The notes under the pieces are model-generated. The model was not told where the DNA came from. It did not search any database and was given only the letters and a program-made list of their open reading frames with translations. Shown here piece after piece: positions 1-5,067 of a stretch of DNA of 5,067 bases. Source of the stretch: an uncultured Halioglobus sp. (GTDB lineage: Bacteria > Pseudomonadota > Gammaproteobacteria > Pseudomonadales > Halieaceae); assembly GCA_905480565.1 (NCBI GenBank), contig CAJQQW010000314.1, forward strand, positions 1 through 5,067, read 5' to 3'. Within the stretch, counting starts at the first letter, position 1. Every line of letters starts with the position of its first letter. The position numbers and the translations under genes are program-made.

Positions 1-463
1 TGAGCGCTGTTGTAAAACCCAGCCTTGAAGACATGCCCGAAGAAAAGGTGCTCACCGGTTTCTCGAAGGCGTCTCCCAGTTCAGAAAACTCCTTGATCTC
101 CTCAAGCCAGTCGCGGGCTTGTCTTCTTGAGGCGCCTTGTAGCATGGCAGCGAGCATCGCATTATCACGCCCCGTCAGGTCCGCCTTGAAGCCCAGGCCG
201 AGCGAGAGCAGAGAGGCGGTCTTGCCCTTTCTGACCCGGACTTCACCGCTACTGGGATCCATTATTCTGGCCATCAGGCGCAACATTGAAGTCTTACCCA
301 CCCCGTTTCGGCCAATGATGCCTAGCGTCTCGTTCTCCCAAAGGGTGAATGAAATTGACTCCAGCACTTTGTTCTCATTCGCCTCAACGTCTTGCTGGCT
401 AGGGCCAAAGGATAGGGAAACATTGTCCATCTCTAGCATCGCGGCGGCATCGCTGACACTCAT
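1..463 (-). CDS. ABC transporter ATP-binding protein, polysaccharide export type (KpsT/Wzt/TagH-like), C-terminus cut off by window edge
   Basis: This is the nucleotide-binding subunit that would power export of a lipid-linked surface polysaccharide with the permease encoded just upstream. I translated 154 codons from ATG at 463. Walker A is GRNGVGKT at residues 51-58. The segment SLGLGFKADLTG (about 87-98) lies where this subfamily carries its Q-loop region and, as is usual for it, lacks a clear glutamine. The ABC signature is FSSGMSSRLGF (140-150). Walker B, the switch histidine and any C-terminal glycan-binding domain lie beyond the window, so KpsT-type (short) and Wzt-type (long, glycan-recognising) cannot be told apart. 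The start is well supported: its ATG overlaps the permease stop as ATGA (463-460), with an AAGGTG-like ribosome site a few bases upstream. That implies translational coupling and one transcript. The subfamily is clear; the transported glycan is unknown. Confidence 0.93.
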   Translation of the reverse strand, partial: MSVSDAAAMLEMDNVSLSFGPSQQDVEANENKVLESISFTLWENETLGIIGRNGVGKTSMLRLMARIMDPSSGEVRVRKGKTASLLSLGLGFKADLTGRDNAMLAAMLQGASRRQARDWLEEIKEFSELGDAFEKPVSTFSSGMSSRLGFTTAL

Positions 464-1236
464 GTCAACACCTTCACTGCGAGATATCGGCTTTTTTTCC
501 GCATCAGCGATACCATGCATGTAATGACCGCCCCAGCGCCCAGACCGAGTAGCGTCAAATGAAGCATATCAGGGGCGCTCTGATGCATGAGAATCTGTCG
601 ATGAGCATCGAGAATAAAAGCAATCGGATTGAACGCCAGTATAAGCTCGGTCTGATGCTCGTTCCCTATGCCGCGTACATCCCAGAATATCCCTGAAGTG
701 AAGAGCAGAAACTGCATACCCAAGCCTATAAATTTCTCGAAATCACGCATGATACAGACTAGATACGCCCCTACAAACGAGCAGGCCACAATCATCAGGT
801 AGTACACACCGAGCACGGGTAGCAGCCAGAACCATGCCCATGAAACCGGGTATCCGAAAGCAGCAACAATTACAAACAAGAGGCAATATACCGCCCCTTG
901 ACGGTACAGGCTTTCCTGAATCGCAGCCATCGGGAACAAGGTTTTTGGCATGTCAATTTTGGCAATAAGATTTTTACCATACACTATGCTCCTGGAAGCC
1001 TGAGCGACGGTGCGGGAGAACCAGATAAAGGCGAATTTGCCGCAGGCGAGGAACACGAGAAACTCCTCTCCTCTGCCGCGCTTAAGTACGATCTCAAAAA
1101 CAAGATAGAATACACCAACCCACATCAGCGGCTCGAGGAACCACCAAAAATATCCCAGCTTCATCTTTTGAGAATCAGATTTCAACAACATGCGTGCCTG
1201 AATATCCATCAGGCTCCAATATTGTAAGAGCGTCAT
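460..1236 (-). CDS. ABC-2 type polysaccharide export permease (KpsM/Wzm/RfbA-like)
   Basis: This 258-residue integral inner-membrane protein has the usual length of KpsM/Wzm permeases that move undecaprenyl-linked capsule or O-antigen chains to the periplasm. The N-terminal amphipathic part ends in LGYFWWFLEPLMW (27-39), matching the family's LGxxWxxxxP entry into helix 1. Hydrophobic segments lie near 30-50, 58-75, 108-128, 133-160, 167-185 and 225-243, six in all. A family-typical RDF follows helix 4 (164-166), and NP (203-204) lies in the loop before the last helix. The basic C-terminus (RKKSR) should be cytoplasmic. The start at 1236 keeps the normal N-terminal length but has no strong Shine-Dalgarno site. 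An internal ATG at 1209, preceded by GGAG, is an alternative that would shorten the protein by nine residues. The stop overlaps the ATPase start by 4 bases. Upstream lie 40 noncoding bases and then the tail of broken gene X. Confidence 0.94.
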   Translation of the reverse strand: MTLLQYWSLMDIQARMLLKSDSQKMKLGYFWWFLEPLMWVGVFYLVFEIVLKRGRGEEFLVFLACGKFAFIWFSRTVAQASRSIVYGKNLIAKIDMPKTLFPMAAIQESLYRQGAVYCLLFVIVAAFGYPVSWAWFWLLPVLGVYYLMIVACSFVGAYLVCIMRDFEKFIGLGMQFLLFTSGIFWDVRGIGNEHQTELILAFNPIAFILDAHRQILMHQSAPDMLHLTLLGLGAGAVITCMVSLMRKKSRYLAVKVLT

Positions 1237-1276
1237 AATCTGCGAGTTATCCGATTCGAGGTGCGTCCGATTGTTA

Positions 1277-1452
1277 TCATTTTACCAGAATTTTTCTGAA
1301 CTGCCGCAAATAGAGTGCGGGCTTGCGATAGATTAAGTAAGTTGTCGCCAACGTGCGCAACCCGTCATTGCCGAATCCATTTTATAATCAGTCCTGAGTG
1401 ATAGACTAGCCCCTCTTTCAGGCGGTTGGGGTAGTGCCGGTTAAATATCAAA
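1277..1452 (-). pseudogene. 3'-terminal remnant of unidentified gene X, copy 1 (frameshifted)
   Basis: On the minus strand this stretch reads as a protein C-terminus in two consecutive frames. The first gives IFNRHYPNRLKEGLVYHSG and continues to WIRQ, with TGA at 1367-1365. The +1 frame then gives NDGLRTLATTYLIYRKPA followed by LYLRQFRKILVK, with TGA at 1279-1277. Both halves look protein-like: aromatic, basic, alternating hydrophobic. A frame slip near 1365-1381 would join them into one tail ending 40 bases before the ABC permease. There is no start, and the first frame meets a stop 12 codons upstream of the repeat border, so nothing functional is expected. I do not recognise the family; a glycosyltransferase tail fits the context but is a guess. 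Alternatively X ends naturally at 1365 and the second half is chance. Confidence 0.55.
1346..1452. repeat. 107-bp direct repeat, left copy
   Basis: This matches 3668-3774 in the same orientation at a constant offset of 2322 bases. I count 104 identities in 107 positions and no gaps; the differences are at 1374/3696, 1440/3762 and 1450/3772. Matching stops sharply at 1345 (t against c) on one side and after 1452 on the other. The repeat carries the tail of gene X on the minus strand and has no terminal inverted repeats. It lacks clear integron attC consensus ends. It is best read as duplicated host coding sequence bounding the AT-rich segment. Confidence 0.95.
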
Positions 1453-1746
1453 AAAGTTATTCGCTGAGGTGGCCTTGCAATTCATATCCGTCCATTCCTG
1501 ACCGAGAGTGTGCAGCAGTCTCTGACACAAGGTTTTTTTAGCTTCCTTGCTGATAGGGGATTGTGGATTCGCTTCCTGCGAAAAGAGGCAATGTCTCAGG
1601 TGACGCTCTGGGCGGGGGCGTTCTGTTCCTGTATCTTCAGACAAGGCTTTAATCTTTAAGTTACAGCAAAATATTTAAAGTGAGCACCTAGGGTCATTTT
1701 TGACGTTAGCAAAAAAGTCACAGAAAAATATAATAGAATTTTTATA
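1453..1746. other. Low-information stretch between sulfotransferase-like gene and repeat; one doubtful 67-codon frame
   Basis: No recognisable gene lies here. A minus-strand frame opens at TTG 1644 and stops at TAA 1443-1441, inside the repeat. It encodes 67 residues, rich in charged and polar residues, ending in TSANNFFDI. I find no ribosome site before the TTG and no family resemblance. The frame stays open for only about 14 codons upstream of it. Its base composition is near balanced, unlike the strongly AT-rich 1660-1746 next to it, so it could be another gene scrap, but I do not call it a gene. An A+T-only 7-bp inverted repeat (1727-1733 with 1742-1748) overlaps the sulfotransferase stop and is too weak to call a terminator. 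Confidence 0.4.
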
Positions 1747-2967
1747 TTAATCATAATCCGATAACCCCAAAGACTCCTTGTATTTTAATATTTTAGCCAA
1801 AACAGTAGGACCATTAGGGCGAATTGATTTTGCTTTTTCCATAAAAAACAATGCATTGTTTATATTTCCTTCGTTCTCCCAAAGCTCAGCCGTTTTAATT
1901 AGAAAATCTGCATCTAGTAACTTTTCACTAAAAAAAGAAATTTTACTTTCGACACGTTTTTCCCTGACAATATAAGGTTCCATGGCCTGCCAAAAAAGCC
2001 CTTTCAACCTTGATGATAAAAAATGAGATTTAGAGGATATTGTTTCAATATCTTCATCAGTTAATGCTAAAGGCTCAGAAACCCTATAGGAATTGACAAG
2101 CTTTAAGCCTGTAATATAATTGAGTGCTGCTAATTCATCTTCAAACCTTGACTTCAAGCCTGTCAATTCATCTTCTGTTAAAAAAAATTTATCCTTGGAA
2201 AACTCTATCAGTTCTGGATCAAAATCAACTCTTACATCATTAGCAGAACCAGCTATAGACCAAGGTTCTGAAAGGTTTACATCCATCAACAATCGGGCTA
2301 GCTTACCGCTAATGCCAACATTTTTATCATCGCTCAGTTTTAACTCTGATTTAGGCAACCCTAGCACTTCTTCGAAATAGTGCTCTACTATGTCGTATTT
2401 TTTAACCTCGTCAAAAGAGAAAAAGCGAACCTCTTTAAAAGCATGAGTTAATCGAAGCGCATCATCAGATTTATTTAAAAAACGCCGAGGACTCGAATCA
2501 ATCCTGCCGGATTTAATACTTTGGTTCATCATTGAGCATGTAAAATCATATGGATTCCTTACGTAACATATAGGAATAATATTGTATCCTTTAAAATAAA
2601 TCTTTAATTTTTCCAATCCTTCAAAGCTAAGAACACCTACCCCTTCACCACTGAGAATCAAATCTTCCTTCGAGTTTTGATACGATTCCAGCTGTTTCAA
2701 ATAATCTTTCTTTTGATTCAAGCCGTTAATACCAAACCTTATATTTACATGAAATTTTTCTGGATCGCGATCAAATAGAGTTCGTATAACCACACCGTGG
2801 TTAGGCACAAAACGTCCATTTAAATCACGAAACGAAGGAACAACATAACCTGCTTTCTTCAAGAGGCTTTCATTTTTCACCAAAGCATTTTGAATGCTGG
2901 TTGTGCCCGTTTTATGAAAACCAACATGAAGGATTAACTTAGGTTTTTTATTCAAGCGATCAAACAT
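1747..2967 (-). CDS. P-loop sulfotransferase-like protein with C-terminal TPR-like segment
   Basis: This 406-residue protein has the hallmarks of the sulfotransferase fold, which moves sulfate from PAPS to a hydroxyl or amine. The 5'-phosphosulfate loop is HVGFHKTGTTSIQNAL (14-29). The 3'-phosphate site is YVRNPYDFTCS (135-145), with R137 and S145 eight residues apart as in sulfotransferases generally. The middle (150-300) is divergent. Residues about 353-390 (from ADFLIK to SIRPNGPTV) fit one tetratricopeptide repeat: alternating Ala/Leu, a central Gly, and Pro near the end. No signal peptide or membrane helix is seen, so it is probably cytoplasmic. The ATG at 2967 is preceded by AGGAG nine bases upstream and the P-loop starts 13 residues in, so the start is good. 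The gene is strongly AT-rich against the GC-rich SDR and the mixed ABC genes, which suggests recent transfer. A surface glycan or lipid is a plausible substrate, by context only. Some proteins of this fold are not proven sulfotransferases. Confidence 0.85.
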   Translation of the reverse strand: MFDRLNKKPKLILHVGFHKTGTTSIQNALVKNESLLKKAGYVVPSFRDLNGRFVPNHGVVIRTLFDRDPEKFHVNIRFGINGLNQKKDYLKQLESYQNSKEDLILSGEGVGVLSFEGLEKLKIYFKGYNIIPICYVRNPYDFTCSMMNQSIKSGRIDSSPRRFLNKSDDALRLTHAFKEVRFFSFDEVKKYDIVEHYFEEVLGLPKSELKLSDDKNVGISGKLARLLMDVNLSEPWSIAGSANDVRVDFDPELIEFSKDKFFLTEDELTGLKSRFEDELAALNYITGLKLVNSYRVSEPLALTDEDIETISSKSHFLSSRLKGLFWQAMEPYIVREKRVESKISFFSEKLLDADFLIKTAELWENEGNINNALFFMEKAKSIRPNGPTVLAKILKYKESLGLSDYD

Positions 2968-3041
2968 TAAAAAGCGCTCCTAACAAAAGACATGATCCTA
3001 TTATTTTTACGCATAGTAAGGGATTTCCACAGCACGTGATT

Positions 3042-3540
3042 CTATTTTCTATTCTTATAGACTGAACCAGCCTGAGCTAAGCTCTGCCCCCGCCTGATAT
3101 TACACTGCGAGATATCTTTTCTAATAAAACGATTTATAATTCGAGTATGGTGAAACTCATCTTTATACCAATGCTATTAAATCGACTTACCGTCACTAGC
3201 AATCGATGTTTCTCTAACATAATAATTCGTCGATGACTCCGCAAGAACATAGATATCATATTTTAGAAGGAACCTTAGATTGAATCCCCAGTCACTTTTA
3301 ACAGGGAACTACCGACCATAACACCCTATCTCCTCAAGCTCAGACCATTGAAAAAGAAAACTTACAGGCATGTCACGATAAACCCTCGCCACTTGTGGTA
3401 GCCTTAACGCTGTTAACTCATTATTGTAATGCTGCCTCTCTATTTCCTCATAACTTTCACCCAAATATTTGAGTTAGATGTGTCACAACACCTTGAACAA
3501 CATCGATGGTATTTTGATTCAAGTACTCTATCCTTTTTTA
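3042..3540 (-). pseudogene. Degraded family 2 glycosyltransferase (C-terminal half, frameshift and in-frame stops)
   Basis: This stretch holds no open frame of gene size, but the minus strand reads as a clear protein once disruptions are allowed. From about 3537 one frame gives YLNQNTIDVVQGVVTHLTQ then IFG and a stop. Removing one G from the GGG at 3462-3460 rejoins it to ESYEEIERQHYNNELTALR in the next frame. That frame runs through RDMPVSFLFQWSELEEIG, a TAG (3311-3309), FPVKSDWGFNLRFLLKYDI, NYYVRETSIA, then TAA and TAG (3179-3174). It continues with RIINRFIRKDI to a final TAG at 3044-3042. The (D)W-F-N-(L/I)-R-F-L block, followed by Y-x-x-R, is typical of the C-terminal half of family 2 glycosyltransferases in O-antigen and capsule clusters. 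The N-terminal nucleotide-sugar domain is missing; 3541-3660 has only short coding-like scraps. It ends 74 bases before the intact sulfotransferase-like gene. Family assignment is by pattern memory, not a search. Confidence 0.72.
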
Positions 3541-3667
3541 AAAAAATCGAAGTAAAAGCCGGATGTACAGGATCCTTGCTACTAATTTAGTACAAACAGA
3601 GAACTGCAGACATCCATTTATCGCGATCTGTGCAAGCCGGTATTGCAACGTTAGTGCTGGGCGCGGC

Positions 3668-3774
3668 CGCCAACGTGCGCAACCCGTCATTGCCGGATCC
3701 ATTTTATAATCAGTCCTGAGTGATAGACTAGCCCCTCTTTCAGGCGGTTGGGGTAGTGCCGATTAAATATCGAA
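3668..3774. repeat. 107-bp direct repeat, right copy
   Basis: This is the partner of 1346-1452, 104/107 identical and in the same orientation. Here the gene X reading frame continues intact beyond the repeat towards 3863, so this copy sits in the longer X remnant. Its left border falls within a GCGGCCGC octamer (3663-3670). Between the two copies lie 2215 bases, mostly AT-rich. Confidence 0.95.
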
Positions 3775-3863
3775 TAGGCGGTGCCCGCCCGGTCCAACGC
3801 ATCATCCAACGGATTAAGATAGATCACCGCCGTTAACGGGCTCAGGGGCGAGTCCCACTGCCC
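3687..3863 (-). pseudogene. 3'-terminal remnant of unidentified gene X, copy 2 (58 codons, no start)
   Basis: Directly after the SDR stop (TAG 3866-3864), the same minus-strand frame stays open for 58 codons to TGA at 3689-3687. It begins GQWDSPLSPLTAVIYLNP and contains RHYPNRLKEGLVYHSG and WIRQ at the end. The last 27 codons match copy 1 residue for residue. The sequence looks like genuine coding DNA with normal codon use, but it has no ribosome site. Only a GTG within it could serve as a start. The simplest reading is a 5'-truncated gene whose front was removed by a rearrangement that placed the SDR gene against it. It could be a genuine small gene, but the second truncated copy argues against that. 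I do not recognise the family. Confidence 0.6.
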
Positions 3864-4655
3864 CTAAACATAGGCCACGGCGCCGCCGTCCACCCGAATA
3901 TTCTGGCCGTTAATAAAGCCCGCCTCCTCACTGGCGAGAAACAGCACCAGATCTGCTACCTCCTCACGTGTAGCCAGTCGCCCGCAGGGATTGGGGAAAT
4001 CCTCGGCGAGGATATGCGGGAGAATGTCCTCCCAGTCCGAGCCCCAGCCTTTGCGCTCGGCCTTCAGGCGATAACCCGCCTCCAGTTCCGGCGTATGGAT
4101 CAGGCCCGGCGACACCGTGTTCACCGTGACGCCCGTGCCTGACAACTCCTGCATCAGACTCACCGCCATTGTCGCGAGCGCCCCTTTTGCGCTGTAATAG
4201 TGCGGCATTAGCGGGCCGGGTCGATGGGAACCAACCGTGCCCAGGTTAATGATTCGCCCCCAGCCACGCGCCACCATACCAGGACTAAAGCCCCGCACTA
4301 GCCGGGCCACCGACAGCACATTCTTCTGGTACATCTCCAGCCAGTCTTCATCAACCGCGCTGAGCCACTTGCCGCGAGAGGCGGTGCCGTAGTTGTTGAC
4401 GAGAATATCCAGCGGCAGATCGAGATCGCGCAGCTGCTCGCAAACGGCGTCGCAGCCCACGGCAGTGGCGATATCGCCAACGACCCAGTGGGCGCCCGGT
4501 ATCGCCTGCGCACACTCCGCGGCACCGGTTTCGCTCGCGTTACTGTGAATGACCACAACCGCGCCCGCCCCGGCCAGCGTGCGCGCGATGACCTCGCCGG
4601 TATTGCGGTCGGAGCCCGTTATTAACGCGGCGTGGCCGGCAAGATCAAATTTCAC
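3864..4655 (-). CDS. SDR family NAD(P)-dependent oxidoreductase
   Basis: This 263-residue enzyme is a classical short-chain dehydrogenase/reductase, which oxidises or reduces a carbonyl/alcohol pair with NAD(P). The Rossmann cofactor loop is TGSDRNTG (13-20), an altered form of TGxxxGxG with Asn in place of the middle Gly. Other landmarks are D61 after strand 3, NNYG (87-90, usually NNAG), N112 in helix 4, T140, Y153 and K157 (YxxxK), VSPGLIHT (180s), and a C-terminal GQNIRVDGG. The usual catalytic Ser is Thr140, 13 residues before Tyr153, a conservative swap. R17 in the loop and no acidic residue at the end of strand 2 (VVVIHSN) lean towards NADP(H), tentatively. The length is complete for the family. 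The start is GTG at 4655, with AGGAG eight bases upstream. High GC separates it from the AT-rich segment downstream. The substrate is unknown; 3-oxoacyl-ACP reductase-like or sugar/polyol dehydrogenase roles are equally possible. Confidence 0.92.
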   Translation of the reverse strand: MKFDLAGHAALITGSDRNTGEVIARTLAGAGAVVVIHSNASETGAAECAQAIPGAHWVVGDIATAVGCDAVCEQLRDLDLPLDILVNNYGTASRGKWLSAVDEDWLEMYQKNVLSVARLVRGFSPGMVARGWGRIINLGTVGSHRPGPLMPHYYSAKGALATMAVSLMQELSGTGVTVNTVSPGLIHTPELEAGYRLKAERKGWGSDWEDILPHILAEDFPNPCGRLATREEVADLVLFLASEEAGFINGQNIRVDGGAVAYV

Positions 4656-4920
4656 GATGTACTCTCCTCACTGATACAACAATCACCCGACCGATAAGCG
4701 ATCACGCCCTCAAGCCGAGCTGCAGCCCAACACCCTACCCTATCCTTCGCCACCTGCAACACCAGACCAGCGTCGCACTGACCCCGACGCTTGTACTGAT
4801 CATCGGCTCGGCAGGCGACAGCATGTTAGTAGGCATTCTGTTAAAATCGCCCCTCTGCACGGCTATGATAAGCGCGTCTCTGGCCATGATTATCAGCATA
4901 GAACGGATACAGGGTTTGTC

Positions 4921-4960
4921 TGTTAGCGCCTGCTTAGAGAGGCGCCAGCAGGCGCTGACA
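4921..4960. repeat. Inverted repeat / stem-loop upstream of tRNA promoter
   Basis: AGCGCCTGC (4925-4933) pairs perfectly with GCAGGCGCT (4948-4956). TGT (4921-4923) and ACA (4958-4960) extend the stem to 13 pairs across one T/G position. The 14-base loop itself contains the palindrome GGCGCC (4941-4946). Neither side is followed by a T run, so it is not a standard intrinsic terminator. It could be a REP-like element, a protein site or a terminator remnant for a transcript arriving from the SDR side. Confidence 0.7.
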
Positions 4961-4967
4961 CGGAATC

Positions 4968-4996
4968 TTGACTAAGGTAGACCAATCACGGAAAAT
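4968..4996 (+). promoter_or_regulatory. Probable sigma-70 promoter of the tRNA gene
   Basis: TTGACT (4968-4973) matches five of six bases of the -35 consensus. Seventeen bases later GAAAAT (4991-4996) matches four of six of the -10. A GC-rich stretch (GCGCGGC) follows at once, as in the discriminators of stringently controlled stable-RNA promoters. The tRNA starts 38 bases after the -10. This is a motif-based call without start-site data. Confidence 0.55.
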
Positions 4997-5034
4997 GCGC
5001 GGCTCTTCAGGGACAGTAAGTCCCGTGTTACTGT

Positions 5035-5067
5035 GGCTACGTAGCTCAGCTGGTTAGAGCACAGCAT
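5035..5067 (+). tRNA. Elongator tRNA-Met (CAU), 5' part only
   Basis: GGCTACG (5035-5041) fits the 5' acceptor strand. TA follows, then the D stem GCTC (5044-5047) with GAGC (5057-5060) around the AGCTGGTTA loop, and then the 5' side of the anticodon stem (CAGCA, 5062-5066). The first 15 bases equal those I recall for E. coli elongator tRNA-Met. The anticodon lies outside the window, so the identity rests on this similarity. Confidence 0.85.

Larger units (their letters stand above)
4656..5034. other. Intergenic region between divergent SDR gene and tRNA
   Basis: The two genes are divergent, so this region should hold both promoters. On the SDR side I see the ribosome site GAGGAGAG but no convincing -10/-35 pair. 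On the tRNA side there is a long stem-loop (4921-4960), a promoter-like pair (4968-4996), and a small perfect hairpin in the tRNA leader (GGGAC 5010-5014 with GTCCC 5020-5024). A plus-strand frame of 50 codons from ATG 4823 runs over the stem-loop and is probably chance. Confidence 0.6.

Noticed and set aside
33..524. Plus-strand 163-codon frame opposite the ABC ATPase
   Set aside because: It is antisense to a clear ATPase with Walker A and signature motifs. The same applies to the plus-strand frames at 898-1227, 1778-1975 and 2120-2380, and to the second minus frame at 4298-4558 inside the SDR.
1346..1452. Repeat as integron attC site or miniature transposable element
   Set aside because: The ends do not fit the RYYYAAC/GTTRRRY core sites, there are no terminal inverted repeats or target duplications, and the sequence reads as coding on the minus strand.
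1441..1644. Minus-strand 67-codon frame starting with TTG
   Set aside because: It has no ribosome site, no recognisable family, and its stop lies inside the duplicated repeat. It may be a gene scrap but is not called as a gene.
1727..1748. Intrinsic terminator after the sulfotransferase-like gene
   Set aside because: The 7-bp stem is made only of A and T and is followed by just three T, so it is too weak to claim in AT-rich DNA.
4823..4975. Plus-strand 50-codon frame with a hydrophobic stretch
   Set aside because: It runs over the stem-loop and into the tRNA -35 box and has no Shine-Dalgarno site. It is open mainly because the region is GC-rich.
5035..5067. tRNA as the attachment site of a genomic island covering the window
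   Set aside because: Islands normally use the 3' end of a tRNA; here the 5' end faces the cluster. No integrase or tRNA-end duplicate is seen in the window.

Overview
The window looks like part of a cell-surface polysaccharide locus of a Gram-negative bacterium, probably a gammaproteobacterium. Three things point there: a KpsM/Wzm-type ABC-2 permease translationally coupled to a KpsT/Wzt-type ATPase, debris of a family 2 glycosyltransferase, and the 5' part of a tRNA whose first bases closely match the gammaproteobacterial elongator tRNA-Met. The genus cannot be fixed from this sequence.

Layout: all protein genes lie on the minus strand, and only the tRNA at the right edge is on the plus strand. 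In transcription order (right to left) they are: an SDR oxidoreductase (4655-3864, GC-rich); a 58-codon remnant of an unidentified gene, here called X (3863-3687); an AT-rich segment holding a broken family 2 glycosyltransferase (about 3540-3042) and an intact P-loop sulfotransferase-like gene with a TPR-like tail (2967-1747); a poorly coding stretch (1746-1453); a second copy of the X tail (1452-1277); then the ABC permease (1236-460) and the ATPase (463 to the left edge, incomplete).

The main point is architectural. A 107-bp direct repeat (1346-1452 and 3668-3774, 104/107 identical, offset 2322) flanks the AT-rich segment. Read on the minus strand, the repeat is the 3' end of a protein-coding gene: both copies keep the same reading frame, and two of the three differences are synonymous. 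I infer that the sulfotransferase/glycosyltransferase segment entered or rearranged next to X, leaving X tails on both sides. The glycosyltransferase then decayed (a probable 1-base frameshift and three in-frame stops), while the sulfotransferase-like gene stayed intact.

Working together, the permease and ATPase would export an undecaprenyl-linked glycan across the inner membrane. The sulfotransferase-like protein may modify that glycan or a precursor, but this is inference from context. The SDR may or may not belong to the same pathway. I see no CRISPR array, transposase, integrase or clearly new multi-gene system. The novelty, if any, lies in the repeat-bounded cargo segment.
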